Source: Chamaea fasciata
Taxonomy: Eukaryota; Chordata; Aves; Passeriformes; Sylviidae
Direction of reading: 5' to 3'
Length of the DNA stretch: 64,000 nt
Assembly (NCBI GenBank): GCA_029207755.1
Contig: JARCOQ010000016.1
Span: forward strand, 8,852,501 to 8,916,500
Shown in pieces: positions 35,371 through 64,000 of this stretch. The notes under the pieces are model-generated. The model did no database searches, was not told the DNA's origin, and saw nothing but the letters and a program-made list of their open reading frames with translations. Both the position numbers and the translations under genes were made by a program. Numbering within the stretch: the stretch's first letter is position 1; every line of letters begins with the position of its first letter.

Positions 35371-37999
35371 TGCTCTGTTTTGTATTTGTTTTTCTGCCCC
35401 TTTCACCCCCTATGGAAAGGCTCCTATAGCCTGGGAGCAAGGTGGAATTAACCACAGGATTAACCAATTAACCATCTGTCTGCTCGGTGTTAGCAGCTCT
35501 GCCCCTTGTCTATTACAGGGTGTTGAGCCAAATGCCCTGATAACAGCCCTGATAGCAGAAACAAGGATCAGCTACAGCAGGTTCAGATAAAGACTCTCCA
35601 GTTGCATTTATTCTGCCTTGCAGAAAAATCCTGGCCAAAGCTGTGTCCTATTAGCCAACCTGTCTGCTGGGGATGGCACTAGGACAGGAACATCCTCCCT
35701 GCATCCCCCTCTCCAGGTGCTTCCTTTGCTATTCGTGGCTCCAGGTACCTGGGGTGCAGTCACTCTTTCGTGTAATTAAGCTCGAGTTGCAGAGCTCCCA
35801 TTAATTATCGAGTCTCCTGTCTCTTGGCTTCTTGTCTGGGAGACTTGGGTGCTAGTGACTTGTCTGGGTTTTTAGGGAACGGGTGCTCTGTGCTGGTCTT
35901 TCTTCCTCCCAGTCCTCCTGCAGGGTGAACAGGAACACTGTCAGTGGCTATTTCCTGACTGGGAGAGACATGGCCTGGTGACTCTTGTGACACCCTGGGC
36001 ACAGGGACATCAGCACCACTGCCACACTGAATTCCCCCCTGCTTTCTCCACTGCTTGCCCACGCTTTCCCCCACCCTGTCCACCTCCTCCTGCCAGAACT
36101 GATGGCCTTGGAGCTGTGTTTTCCCTTCTCATTGCACAGAGGATGGTGGAGTTTGTTGGGTTTTCCCACAGGCTTCTCTGAGCTTGGGGAGGGATCTGTG
36201 GAGCCAAACATCCATCCTCCAGCATTCCTGCCTGCTCCTGCTGACTCCAACAAACTCTGTCTGTCCCAAGTTTCCTTTTCTCCCCCCTCTTACTTCTGTC
36301 TGATCTTGACAAACTGGCTGTTGGTCCTTCCCGTGTCTGGCACAGGACCACCACCAGCAGGGTTTGTGGCCAACACAGCAATGTGTGGCTCCTCATCCTC
36401 CTGGAGACAAGAAAGTCAATCCCAAACCCAGCAGGGATGTCCAGATGAGCTGGGTTGTAGGAGCATCACGTTCAGCTACCTGAACTTTATGTGTTAAGGG
36501 ATTTTCTTGCTAACACACCCCTCATCCCACGTGGGGGTTCTTTGGCCACACTTTTAGAAGCCACGGGAACGTCTCTGCGCTGTTGCTCCGGTCCAGACCT
36601 CATCTCTTTCCACCTCCTTTTTCTGCGTTATCCCCTGGGGAAGCACCGAAGCTGGTCCAGCTGGCACGGCAGCCGTGCCAAGCCGCGGGGAGCCGGCGTT
36701 GGGGCACGGCACCTGTGAGCACCTGCAGCTCCTCCTCTGCGCCCCGCAGATCAGATCGGCGCCTCGCTCCTGGCCAACAGCGAAGGCTCCGGGCTCTTCT
36801 TCCTCAGCCTGGCCGGGACCGGCGCTGCCCCGGGGGGAATCGCTGTTGCCGGCTTCGAGTGGAATGTAAGAAATGTGTCTTGTGATTAAAGACAGTGAGC
36901 TCTGTCGCAGCAGATGGGCCATTTCACAGTCTCGGAAGGTTTGGGAGGAGCCGCGCAGGGGGTAATTAACACAACCCTGCTAATTCAGCTTCTCCAGTGT
37001 CCTGCGGTGAGGCTGGAGTCAGCTCAGCTCCACGTGCTCGGGGAAAAGGACATTTTGGAGCCGAGTTCCTATTCCAGCTTCTGCAGGTCCTAACAAGGAC
37101 ATGACTGAATAGGTCACCCATTCCCTGCTTCCCCACACGTTGTATCCAAAGCCCTTGGGTCCTGCAGGCATTTGGCTTTTGTGGTGCTCAAAGAGTTGTT
37201 TGGTGGGAAATGTCCAGTCAGGAGCTGAAGGGCTGAGGGAAGCAGATTCCTGCTGCCAGGGACTCTCCACCATGTTCCCATTCCCAAATTGGTATCAGGG
37301 GTATCTGAAGCCATTTGTGAGTGTAAATGTGTCCTTGAGGGTGAACCAGGGCTGGATCAGGAGCAGAGACAGGGTCTAGGACTGCAGTGAGCATTGAGGT
37401 GCAGCAGTATCCATGGTTTTTTCTGTCTCTTTCTTCCTTTCTGACAGGCAGCTTATGCTCTCCTGGCACTGGCCTGGGTGTTTGTGCCTGTCTACATCTC
37501 ATCTGGGGTATGTACAGCTGCCCTGAACCCGTCGTGGGGAGTGTGGCCTTGGATAGGTCCCCCATTCCCAGGAATCCTGTGGGACTCCTGAGTTCTGCCC
37601 TGGGAATAATGCTGTCCCCTTGTCCTCCCAGGACCATCCCAGGGCAGTGATGGCTCTCCCTCCCTGGCAGGTTGTCACAATTCCTGAGTATCTCCAGTGG
37701 AGGTTTGGAGGGGAGAGGATCCGGATGTACCTCTCCAGCCTGTCACCCCTGCTGTCCATCTTCACCAGAATCTCCTCCTTCAACTCTGTGACCAACCCAG
37801 GACTTATTTCCAGCTATCAGAAGGTTATTTTTGGGTTTGTATAGCCAAACTGAGGGAATGCATCTACTGCAGGATGCTCCAGGAAGAAGTGGGATAAAAA
37901 GTGGGAATTTGTGGGCAGATGCTGTGTGTGACATCCCAGGAGTTCACAGATAGATCCAGCAGTGATGGTCCTTTCCAGGGGGGCCTGATAGATGTGTGG

Positions 38000-40900
38000 C
38001 TCTGTGTCAGTATTCCCAGACTTGCCTTGTAGCAGAGCTTGTGGGTGAAAAGTGCTCAGAGGTTGGGCTGCATTGCCTGGATTTGTCTCTAATCTCTGGC
38101 AGCGATGTTTTCCAGCATTCCCAAAGGGCCTGGGACAGCCAGGGGCTGAACTGGGAATGTGTTAATTCCTTTGGGGCTCATGGGTTCTCTGAGGAAAGGA
38201 AGCCTTGCTGCAGCTACAAGATATTCAAGCCTGTACAGTACCTGGAAATCAGGCACTTTTCCACAGGGATGTTTTCCCCTCGTTTTAACCTCATTCACAA
38301 CTCCCCGTGTGCAGCCTCTGCTCTAGCTGGTAACCACGGGAAGAGTTTATCTGAGGTAAAACAGCTCAAGAGCCTGTGATACCAGGTCTAGGGCAAGCAG
38401 GAGAGAGCCTGGCACAGACAGCCCTGGGGGGCTGGAGACAGCGAGACAGAGATCAAGAGCAAAGAGTTCAGAAAAGCTGGAGAGAAAACCTGCCTCAGGG
38501 AGCAGTCCTGCTCCGATGGAGCAGGTGGATCTGACCTGAGCTCTGCTGGGGCTAGAAGAACTGTGCTTTTGCAGGTGGCTGGCTGCAAGAAAAGTGCTTT
38601 TGCACGAGCTGAGGCGGGGGGGCACTGCTGGTGCCCACACCGAGGCCCTCAGCGCCTGTCCCTGTGTTCACCAGCTCCAGCGTCTCTGGATGTGCCATCG
38701 CTCCCTGCACGGCGTTTCTGCAGCCCCAGGCCCTGGGCTGAGCTGTGGGGGGATCCTCTGGCTGTCCCTCCGAGGGATGTGGAGGATGGAGCAGCCCAAA
38801 CCCGGGCTCTTGGTGCACACCCCTCAGTGCTTCGTGCAAAGGGAGAGCCCAGTGCTGCTGATGGCAGTCCCTGGCTCCAGGAGAGCCCTGTCCTCCCATC
38901 CTGAGCAGGGTCAAGGCATTGTGCTTTGGGTTTAACAGGCAGGTTAACGTGGCAGCCCTCTCCACAACTTCCAGAGTGGCAGAGGTGGCACTGGTGAATC
39001 TGTTGCCAAAGCTGTGCCCTGTATTTCCCCCACAAAGCCATGCCCTGTCCTGCTGGAGGGCATTCTTCCATATAAGTAATACTCTTTGTATCCCAGTCAT
39101 ACATGGTGTTGAAAAATCCCACAGCGCCTGAAATCATCTTGGTAGCTTTTGGAGCACCAGTTCAGTTTGCAAGTTTGGACAGTGACACTTGGATTAATCT
39201 CTGATTGTCCTGATATCCAGTAAACTGTTGAAACTCACTCCCCTCATGTGTCACATCTCCTTCCTGCTGCCAGCAAAGATCCAGGAGGAGCTCAAGGGAC
39301 GTGCTGGAGCACGTGTGTGTCTGTGGTCCCTGGTTCTGTGATCTGTAGGGCTCTCACAGATCCCTCCTGGTGTTTTAAAGGAGAAGAAGCTGGGATAGGA
39401 TTTGTGCTGGGATAATTTGTGCTTGCTGGTCTGAATTTGAAGAAGGAGATCACTGGTAGCTTGATGTTGTCTTTCAGTCTCTTCCCAGGCATTCCCCCAT
39501 GTCCCCTCTTCTCTCACCCACGGATGTCCTACTAAGCCATGGGGACGTGCTTGGTCCCTTTGTTTCCCAGCCTCTCCATGGCTTTGCCCAGAAGGGATGG
39601 ATGTCCTTCTCAGCTTGGGAGGTGGTTGTGGTGTCACCTCTTGCCTAACACCAGATGAACCTGCAGATGACCCCTGTGCAGTGCCTGCTCCAGTGGGAAC
39701 CTCTGGCCTCCCGTTTGGAGCTCCCTGGACACTCCCAAACTCCTCTTCCCGAGCCTTCCCTCAGCCAGTGCTGTCGTTTCTTTGGTCTGCTGAGCTTTCT
39801 CTGATCTCTGAGTCAGGCAGGATGCAACAGAAGAGGAATCAGGCTAATAAGGGGATTATCTTGGCATCTGGCTCCATTCACAGTAAATCCTACAGACAAT
39901 GGCTGTTTCCAGCAGTGGGTTGGGATGAGTGTCTGCAGACACGCGGGGCGTTTCCAAACTGGCCCGATGTCCCCATCCCCTGGTGGCCGCAATGGGGGGT
40001 GTGGGAGGGAAGTGTGAAACTCGGAGCAATTAGGCAGGGCTGTGTCCGCAGGGGTTTCTTTGGTCCTTGCTGGGGAGGGATGCCTCAAAACCCGGGATTA
40101 TCTGGGCTTTCCCTGCCTCCTCTCCCTGTAGATGTTGTGTTTGCAGATGGAGTTTTTGTTCTCTCAAACTGAGACACTGCATCAGTGCTGCTCCCTCAGC
40201 TCTTCTTTTTGGCAGTGGGGATGACAGACCCTCCTCTTCTGGAAATCTTTTGGTGGACCCCAACCTTCCACATTTCATGGCAGGGTGCAGCAGGGCAGCC
40301 CGAAATCCTGCTGGGAGATGGTTTCCCACCCTGCTAGGAGCACGTGAGGAGTCACACTGGCGTCCCAGCCTTGGTAAAGAGCCCCTGCAGACTCCTCTGT
40401 ACCCTGGGGAACTTGTTCTACTTCTGGTTCTGGCTTCACCAATTGTTAATCCCAAGCTGTCTCCAAAGCCAGCTTTTATTGGGAAGGCTTTAGCGACAGT
40501 TGGGTAAGAACAAGTTTCCAGGTGAGGTCACTGGTGGAGGCAGGGATCTCTCTGGATTATGAAGCCTGACTTCAAAGGCTTCTCCTCTCCTCTTGAGGTT
40601 GAAAGGACTTATTTCATGAATAGGTCATGCCTGGTTTTAATTAGCTTGTTTTTGTATTTAGGATGTCTTATTAATGCCTCAGTCACATGTGCTTTTATTT
40701 TTTCCCACCCTTGCAGAATCACCAGGAAGGGAGGTGGAGATACCTCTGCTTCCTCATAGCAGAGGCTTCGACTCATTTGCAGACGACTGCAAAAATGATT
40801 TAGCATTGAGAAAGCCTGGAGAAGCAATGATGAAATATCTTGTCCAGGGCTGAATCTTCCAGCTGGGCTGCAGGGAAGGGTTGCTGGAAAAGGGGGAGAA

Positions 40901-42254
40901 AATCAGGGGGGAAAAAGCTTCCTGGGTGGGTGGTGCTGGCATGACAAGTGATGGATCTCTCTGAGGGACTTGAGGAGCTCTGGAAGACACCAAGGATGCT
41001 TGGCTGGCACTGTGCTAGGAAGGCTTAGATTATTTTGAGTTCCCACTTCACATTGTGTTGGGAGGAGATGGCTGAGGGCCCTTGGTTGGGGCTTTTCTGC
41101 CTCGTCACTGGAACTTGTGCTGGGGGAGGGCTTCACTTGTTCCCTTGTAGGGCTGCTCAGGGATGTCAAGCTGTGGTTGGGTTGCATTTGTAGCGGGAAA
41201 ATATTTGAGGAGCCACTGCTAGAGGTCATGGCATGGTTGCCCATGAGTTGGTTCCTCTTCAAGAGGTCATTCCAGGGCTGAATTCCTTCCTGGTGTTGAC
41301 AAGGGCTCTCCCAGACACACGGCCAATCCCAAGTGCAGCTGAGGACACGCAGTACCTCCCTTGGGAATGCCAGGCATGACTGTGGTGTAAAGCCTGGTCC
41401 AGATGCCATGGAAGAGGCCCTGAGTTAGGATCCTCAAGACCATGGTGTAAGTGCTCTTCTGGCTGGTTTGATTTGATTTAACTGAGGTTGTGTCTAATGT
41501 TGTGGGTTCAGGTCCTGAGGAACAGCTTTTGTGTTGTGCTGAAGCTGGATTTGGTGTGGATTTTGGGCTGCTGGAGCCCTCCTGGACAGCTCACACCTCT
41601 GCTCTTCCTCTGCATGGTCCCTCTCCATCACCTGATGCTGATCCTCAGCTCCGTGTGGGAATGTGCTGGGGCAGAGCAGGAGCAGGGCAGAGTTGGGGCC
41701 AGGAGGGGTGACATGGGAAACAATGCCTGCCCAGCACCTTCCTAATCCCCAGAGACTGCTCCCACATGACAGGGCAAGGCAGCCCTGCTGCTGGGGGAGG
41801 GTTGCTGGGAGGTGTGTGAGGAGATGTCAAATCAGAGCCGCTGTCTTGGCTGTGGGAACCCGTCACAGCTCGGGGCCAGGGTGTGGAGTCAGCTCTTCTT
41901 GCCTCTTCCTGCCCCTTCTGGCCTCATTCCCTTCCCCAAACAAGGTTTTTGTGAAGATGCCCCAGCTGAGAGCTGGGGATGGCTGAGCTCAGCTGTGGGC
42001 GGAGATGTGGTGGTGGCACCGCCACTGTCACTGTGCCTGGTGCTGTCCTCCCACGGTGTCACAGCTTTTGCCGGAGGAGGTGTCCCAGCTGTGAGTCTCT
42101 GCTGTATATCTCATTTCCACCAGGCTGTGACCACCCCAGGTGGGTGCAATGGCAGCTGGAACTGCCTGCTCTGCTCCCTGGGGGCTGGGGGAAGGTGACA
42201 CAGCCACCCCCTGGGACCCTGGGGTTCAGGATTGTCCTGGTGGTGTGCCATAGG
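38000..42254 (+). other. SLC5A10 remnant intronic DNA, no element recognised
   Basis: The exon segment encoding the end of TM4 and the following loop (between the FTRIS and CLGW stretches) should lie in this region and is not found. Open frames here lack family motifs, and no repeat is recognised before the CR1 at 42255. Confidence 0.5.
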
Positions 42255-42453
42255 GTTTCAGAAAAAGCTCCATGGAGACCTGAATGTGGCTTTCCAGTAT
42301 TTAAATGGCTTATAAAAAAGAGGGAGACCCACTTTTTATATGGGCAGGTAGTGATAGGACAAGGGGGAAAGGTTTTAAATAAAAGAGGTGAGATTTAGAG
42401 TGCATATAAGGAAAAAAATCCTTTCCTGTGAGGGTGGGGAGGCCCTGACACAG
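42255..42453 (+). mobile_element. CR1 fragment fused to an SLC5A10 exon remnant
   Basis: The sequence follows the CR1 order (GACCTGAATGTGGCTTTCCAG, GTGATAGGACAAGGGGGAAA, CCTTTCCTGTGAGGGTGGGG, GAGGCCCTGACACAG). It stops in mid-element and continues directly into the SLC5A10 CLGWDLYL stretch. The normal CR1 3' end and the first codons of the exon are both missing. Confidence 0.85.
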
Positions 42454-45400
42454 AAATTCCCAGTCTGCCTGGGCTGGGACCTTTACCTGTCCCCTGTGCT
42501 GATGCTGCTGGTCACGGGGCTCTACACCATTGCAGGTGGGTTGCTCAGCATCTGCTGGCCTTCAATTTTCTTCCTCCATTGAAACACACCCCTTACTTAC
42601 CCTTCTGCTTTTATTTGATCATCGTTATTTTTGCTCCTGGAGGTTTATATCAGTGGGGTTGGTGTCCCTGCTCCATCCAGCCAGTATCTGATCAGCTTTT
42701 TGGAGCAGGTGATGACTCAGCCCACGACCTCTCCTTTGTCATTACACCTTTCTATTTGTAATAACTCCTCCCCCAGCACGGCTTAAGCACTTTCCCGGTG
42801 TGTGTACTTATTTGTACCAGCAATGATCTGGGCTTCTCCTATTACAGGATTATTATTGCGGAATCCAGGAGCTGAGAGGCCTTGACCTGGCTCCTTTCCC
42901 TCCCTCTGGCCCTGCCCTCGATGCAGCCTGCTGCCCTCCCTTCCCAAAGCCTTCAGGAATATTTCTTGGCCCTGCTTCCCTGATGTGTGACCAGCTGTTT
43001 CCGTGCAGGGTCAACCCATATGGTGGTTCTAGAGGTGATGGGGGTTTGGAGCTGGAGTTGGAAATTGTGGGTTCCTGGCTCCCAGCCCCACTCTCAGCCC
43101 AGGGGACTGTGTACCCCTTTGGGTTATTGTTTGGGCTGGCACATTCCCTCCCCTGGTAGTGCCAGTGGAGACACCCGTCAGTGAATCCTCCTCCCTCCTT
43201 ATCTCATCCCGGCCATCCAAAGGGGAAACAATTCAAAATGTATCCATAACACGGTGGATTTTGCAAGGCTTTGGTTTCAGGCAAATCCCAGCTCGGGTTT
43301 TTCCTGCCCACAAGGCCTGTTGTGTTGTGAGGCACCTCGGTGTGAGCTCAGCCAGGTGTGATCATTGCATCACCCTGATCCTGGAACATCCCTCCAAATC
43401 CCAGGCATGGCTGGGGATGGTGCAGCCCTGACTTCCCTGGATGTGATTTAGTGACTGGTGGTTCCATTTTTGACCCACTTTTTAAAATTCTGCTACTTTT
43501 TAATGCTTTGGCTGGTGTGCTGAGTGATGGATTCTGGCTGGGGTTTGCAGCAGCTCCAGAGGGAGAGCTTGGGGTGGAAAGGGACAAGCTCTGGATGGCC
43601 AAAGGGGACCCTGCTAAGCATCAGGTGGAAAAATAAAACTGTAGGGCTGGGAGGAGAGCTGAGGGGTGCACGAAGGGGTGATTGATCTCACCTTTATCCC
43701 ACCTCTCCCTAAATCCCAATTTCCTGGATGTGGTCTGAGGCTGGCTGGTGTCCTCCTGATTGTGTAGAGGTGTGGGGCTGCATCCCTCCCTTCCAGCCAT
43801 CCCTTGGCTCCCCTTCCAAGCCCCTGGTGAGGCTGCAGCCCCTGTGGCTCTGGGCTGCTCCCTGCCACCCCATCTGTGAGGCTGCTGTCCTCCTCTTGGC
43901 ACCAGACCCACTGAGGAGCTGCTCCCCCTTGCCACTGCAGCTCCCCCACCACAGTGTCAGCACGACGAGGCTGGGGACAGGCATGGCGCTGCAAGCTTGG
44001 CAGGCTTGTTGGGATTTTCTGACCGCTCCAAGGCCAAATCCAGTGGTGCTTCCAGCACTGTGCCTTTGTCCCTTGCAGGGGCAGCTGTCATCTACATGGA
44101 CACACTGCAGACACCCATCATGGTCCCGGGAGCCATCGTGCTGGCAGTGAAAGGTGAGAGCTGGGGCAGCACAGATCCATTCAGAGGGACCCTCTTCCCC
44201 CAGCAGGGTGGTCTTGGAAATAAATATTCAGTCCGAGCAATCTGGTGGCCAAGATGCCCAGCAGAACCCCAGTTTGTAGCAATCACCTTAATAAAATCTG
44301 TGGTCCCCCTGTGTCCCCTGTGTGCCATTCCTCCAGGGCAGATGCCATGAGACATCCCCTGGTGCTCCATGTGGGACTGTCCCCTGCCCTGGTGACATTC
44401 CTGATGACACCACTGCTCCACAAGTTTGTGTCTCACTCTGAGGCTGATCAGGGGTTTGGCAGCAAAGCAGAATTCCCAGTTGTGCTCCAGGAGTTTTGGT
44501 GGGGTGTCCACACAGGATCCCAGAGCCCAGGGACGTGCCCGGCAGAAGATGGGGCTGGAACAAGGCACTGCTGCAGGGGTGGGATGTGGATCTCGGTGCC
44601 CTGCTCCAGGTTGGAGTGAGGGTGGCTCATCCCCAGCCCTTCCTGAACCTCCAGCACTGTTGTGTCTCCCCTCTTTCAGCCTCAGAGCATCTTTGCGAGG
44701 CCGGGAGCTTTCATCAGCCTGGCTCTGTCATCGGGGCTCTTGGCCCTGAGGAGCAGGAAGCAAGAAGTCAGGTCCCAGCTTCAAAGGCAGGTGTTTAACT
44801 ACAGAGGATGATTTCTAGAGGCTCTCCTGAGGTGATTTCCACCATCTCCTGGGGGAGGCTGAGCAGGCAGGAAGGTAGGAAAGGTCTGACCCAGAGCTGT
44901 GGAGGTGGGAGCGGCCCCAGCCCCGTCCTGTGGCTGCTCCCCTGTGCCAAAGCAGAGCCCTGGAAGCAGCAAGGCATATTTACAAAAGTCAGATGAAAGG
45001 ACAGAGACTTTCTGGAGAAGGGACAATAGCATTTAACCACCCCAGCAGCAGCACAGAGCTGCTCCAGGCAGAGGAGGACTTTGCCTGTCGGGGCAGATCG
45101 GAGCAGTGGCCACAGCCTGTGCATTAGGCAGCGCCTGGATGTTGGGAATGGTTGTTTGGAGCTGTCCGTGGGGCGCTCTGAGGATTGTCTCTGCCAGGTG
45201 CAGCTGTGCAGAGGAGCCAGAGGAGGAGGGCACTTAGACAAAGCCTGGAAAATCCCCTCGGGGAGCTACAGAGCCCGGTTTGTTTTGGCTTTGCTGCCTG
45301 CGAACGTGGCACGGTGTTTGCCGGGAGGTGAGGGGTGCCTGGCAGAGGGAACGATCCGGGGGAGACAAAGACAAGCTGCTGGTTGCACAGGTTTTTCCTC

Positions 45401-45499
45401 AGGTCCCAGGAGACCTCAGGACCTGGAGGTGGGTATGCCCCAAGGGTGCTCGGTTTGCTCCAGCTCCTGTCAGGCTCAGCTAATAAAGGACACTCAGTA

Positions 45500-45785
45500 G
45501 AATCCCAGAATGGTTTGGGTTGGAGGGGACCTTAAATCTCATCTTGTTCCACCTCCTGCCATGGGCAGGGACACCTTCCACTATCCCAGCTTGCTCCAAA
45601 CCCCATCCAGCCTGGCCTTGGACACTTCCAGGGATCCAGGGGCAGCCACAGCTTCTCTGGGCAACCTGGTGTAGTGCCTCCCCACCCTCCCAGGGAACAA
45701 TTCCTGCCCAATATCCCATCTAACCCTGCCCTCTGGCAGTTTACAATCCCTTTGCTGTACAGAGACCTTGGTGGTGGCTCTGCCC
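45500..45785 (-). mobile_element. CR1 LINE 3' fragment, minus orientation
   Basis: Read on the plus strand it starts ATCCCAGAATGGTTTGGGTTG, then CCTGCCATGGGCAGGGACACC, CAGCCTGGCCTTGGACACTTC, GCAGCCACAGCTTCTCTGGG and CCCAATATCCCATCTAACC, which is the reverse complement of the CR1 3' end. Confidence 0.93.
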
Positions 45786-47161
45786 AGCTCCAGCATCACA
45801 GATGAGACAGACTGGGCCATCCCACCCCCCACCTGCAGTTCACCACGGGGATTTAATCCCAGCAGAGCCCACGGGCTGCATCCCAGCTTCTGCCAGCTGA
45901 GCTCCTGCTGCCTGCAGGGTTTTTTCCCTGCTCTTCCTCCTCGGCAGGCGTGGGTGCCGTGACTTGCTGGCGAGCAGCTTTGGGAAGGGAGCAGGTCCGC
46001 ACCCCCAGGCACAAATCTCTGCTTTCAGCACTCGGCCTCTGCCTCTGGAGAGCCTTTGTTGGTGCCCAACTCCCATGCAAAGTTTGGGAGTAGCCGGCGC
46101 CTGGATAAACCAAGCGCTGGAGCGGGGCCAGGGCTTCTTGCACAAGAGCAGGAGGAGCTCCCAAATGCTGACTCCCAGTGAAACACGGGAGGATGGATTG
46201 AAGGGGGGGATGCTGGTGGGTGATGCCCCTTTGCCAGCTCCCCGAAAGCCTCAGGTCAGGATGATCTGGGATGAGGACAGGCATGTAGGTTGGTGATGGA
46301 AATGGGAGGGCTGCAGGGAGAGCGCTGTTCTCAGGCAGGAGAGGATGAGTGCTTGGAAACTGGGATTTGCTCAAGCTGGACTTGATGGTGGTCACTGTGC
46401 CTGATCCCTGAGGGATCTGTACTTGGTCTAAAGACAGCAGCACTCGTGGGCACGGGCCTGTGGGAGGGAGGCTGCTCAGGAGCACATTCCCACCTCATCC
46501 TGCTGCCCTGGAGGGGACAGAGTGAGGGATGGAAAGGGGAGAGCATGACCAGCTGTGGGGAATCCACCAAGGGATGCTCATGGGTCTTGCTTTGTCTCTT
46601 CCCTCCATGAGGCCTCTGGAGCCTCCTCTCCTGTCCCAAGCATCAGCAGCTGCCGCGGGTTTGGGGGTGCCAATGCCCCTCCCTGCTCATCTCCCCAGGC
46701 TGCTGCCTGGGTGGCCCTGGGGTGTGGGGGGAGCGAGGTGGGTGCCTCCCATCCCTCCCTCCAAAAAGTGATGCCTCTGGCTCCAAAATTCTCCCGCTGG
46801 AAGTACCAGGGGAGCTGCAAGGAGGGTTCATGCCGTGCCCCCCAGGAGCTGGGAGGCAGTGGGGTGCCAGGGCAGAGCCCAAGGCTGGTTGGCAGCGCTG
46901 CAGGAGGAGCACAGGGCAGCTGCCAAGGGTTCGAGGCTCACTTGCAAGGGCTTGTTCATGGCATATATTCCTTGTCAGGGCTCAGGCTCAGACCCTGGGT
47001 CCCATTTCCTAGGAAAAATGCAGCGAAAAGGGTCTTATTTTCTTAGTTTTCTTTTACTGGTTGCTGGAGGTTTGGGGATGGGGGTGCTGGGGAAATGCTC
47101 GGGGTGGGGGGGGTAGAAAATATTTGGCTGGATATCTGTGCTAAGGCACCTTGAGCTGCAG

Positions 47162-47167
47162 TTTATT
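47162..47167 (-). terminator. FAM83G: Candidate FAM83G poly(A) signal
   Basis: The plus strand TTTATT is AATAAA on the minus strand, about 640 bases after the FAM83G stop codon. If used, the FAM83G 3' UTR runs antisense straight through the dead SLC5A10 exon at 47525-47723. Confidence 0.45.
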
Positions 47168-47808
47168 GAGTCCAAGGCCACCCAATCTTGCATTTTAATA
47201 GTCTCAGGCGAGGTTCTCCTGTCGTGGGACCAAGGAGCTTTAATGAACAGGTTGCATTTTTACAGTACAAGGTTAAAACAGGTGGGTCCCTTGAGGAGTC
47301 TTTGTCCCAGGACACGGGTCACCCTCCGAAGGGAGGGCAGAATGCAGTGGGACCTGCTGTGCAAAATGGTAACAGAAGAGTCTCTTAAATAACCAGAAGA
47401 AAACACAATCAGGGACGATCCCTCCCTTTCCAGGCAGCCTTCTGGGGTAGGGATCTGGCTGGGTTTTGCCAGCTGACTGCTGGGTTTGGCTCCACTCTAA
47501 CCAGCTCCCCAATGATGCTTTCCGCTTTTAACGAGGTCAGAGGTCACGCCAAACTGGAAGAGGCCTATTTAAAGTCCGTGCTGTCCAAGATTGTTCCCAA
47601 CACCACCTGCCCAGGGCGGATGCCATGCACCTCTTCCAAGACCCGGTCTCTGGAGATCTGCCCTGGACAGGGATGACTTTTGGGCCGTCCATCATGGCCA
47701 TGTGGTACTGGTGCACCAACCAGGTCAATGTAAACAAGAACCCCCTGCCCCAAGGAAGGCGGTGGTGCCTGAGCTCCACCAGCTCTGCAAGGCCACCATC
47801 ACCGGCCC

Positions 47809-64000
<16,192 letters not shown>

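Larger units (their letters stand above)
44154..47524. other. SLC5A10 intron remnant, includes the FAM83G 3' flank
   Basis: Apart from the CR1 at 45500-45785 nothing is recognised. An intron of this size between the AAVIYMDTLQT exon and the next exon is compatible with the normal gene. AATAAA on the minus strand at 47162-47167 could end the FAM83G transcript. Confidence 0.45.

Noticed and set aside
41488..41745. Hydrophobic plus-strand ORF inside the SLC5A10 interval
   Set aside because: It looks membrane-like but matches no SLC5A10 segment, and it lies where no exon is expected. Composition alone is not evidence.

Overview
This is vertebrate nuclear DNA, almost certainly from a bird. Genes are split into many short exons with GT/AG introns, introns are compact, promoters sit in very GC-rich CpG islands, and the dispersed repeats I can recognise are all CR1-type LINE fragments. 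Gene content and order match the SHMT1 - PRPSAP2 - SLC5A10/FAM83G part of human 17p11.2. I cannot name the species.

Layout, left to right. (1) 1-2.2 kb: probable 3' untranslated DNA of a plus-strand neighbour that converges on SHMT1. (2) 2.8-7.9 kb, minus strand: complete SHMT1 (cytosolic serine hydroxymethyltransferase, 11 coding exons, 482 residues) with a CpG-island promoter and a perfect 17-unit GGGGCC repeat just inside its predicted first intron. (3) 9.36-10.44 kb, plus strand: intact single-exon chemoattractant-type GPCR of the chemerin/formyl-peptide receptor group. (4) 11-17.3 kb: no gene recognised. (5) 17.5-32.6 kb, plus strand: complete PRPSAP2 (369 residues), whose CpG island carries two inverted YY1-type sites. 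(6) 34.7-50.1 kb, plus strand: SLC5A10, a sugar transporter of the sodium/glucose cotransporter family, recognisable exon by exon but broken by a nonsense codon, frameshifts, lost splice sites and a CR1-exon junction; I call it a pseudogene. (7) 47.8-64 kb and beyond, minus strand: FAM83G (PAWS1), intact as far as visible, its 5' end outside the window, nested antisense within the SLC5A10 interval.

These are ordinary housekeeping and signalling genes, not a pathway cluster: SHMT1 feeds one-carbon metabolism, PRPSAP2 modulates PRPP synthesis, and FAM83G anchors casein kinase 1. I found no novel multi-gene system. The observations most worth checking are the decay of SLC5A10 beside a preserved antisense partner, and the C9orf72-like GGGGCC repeat at the 5' end of SHMT1 intron 1.
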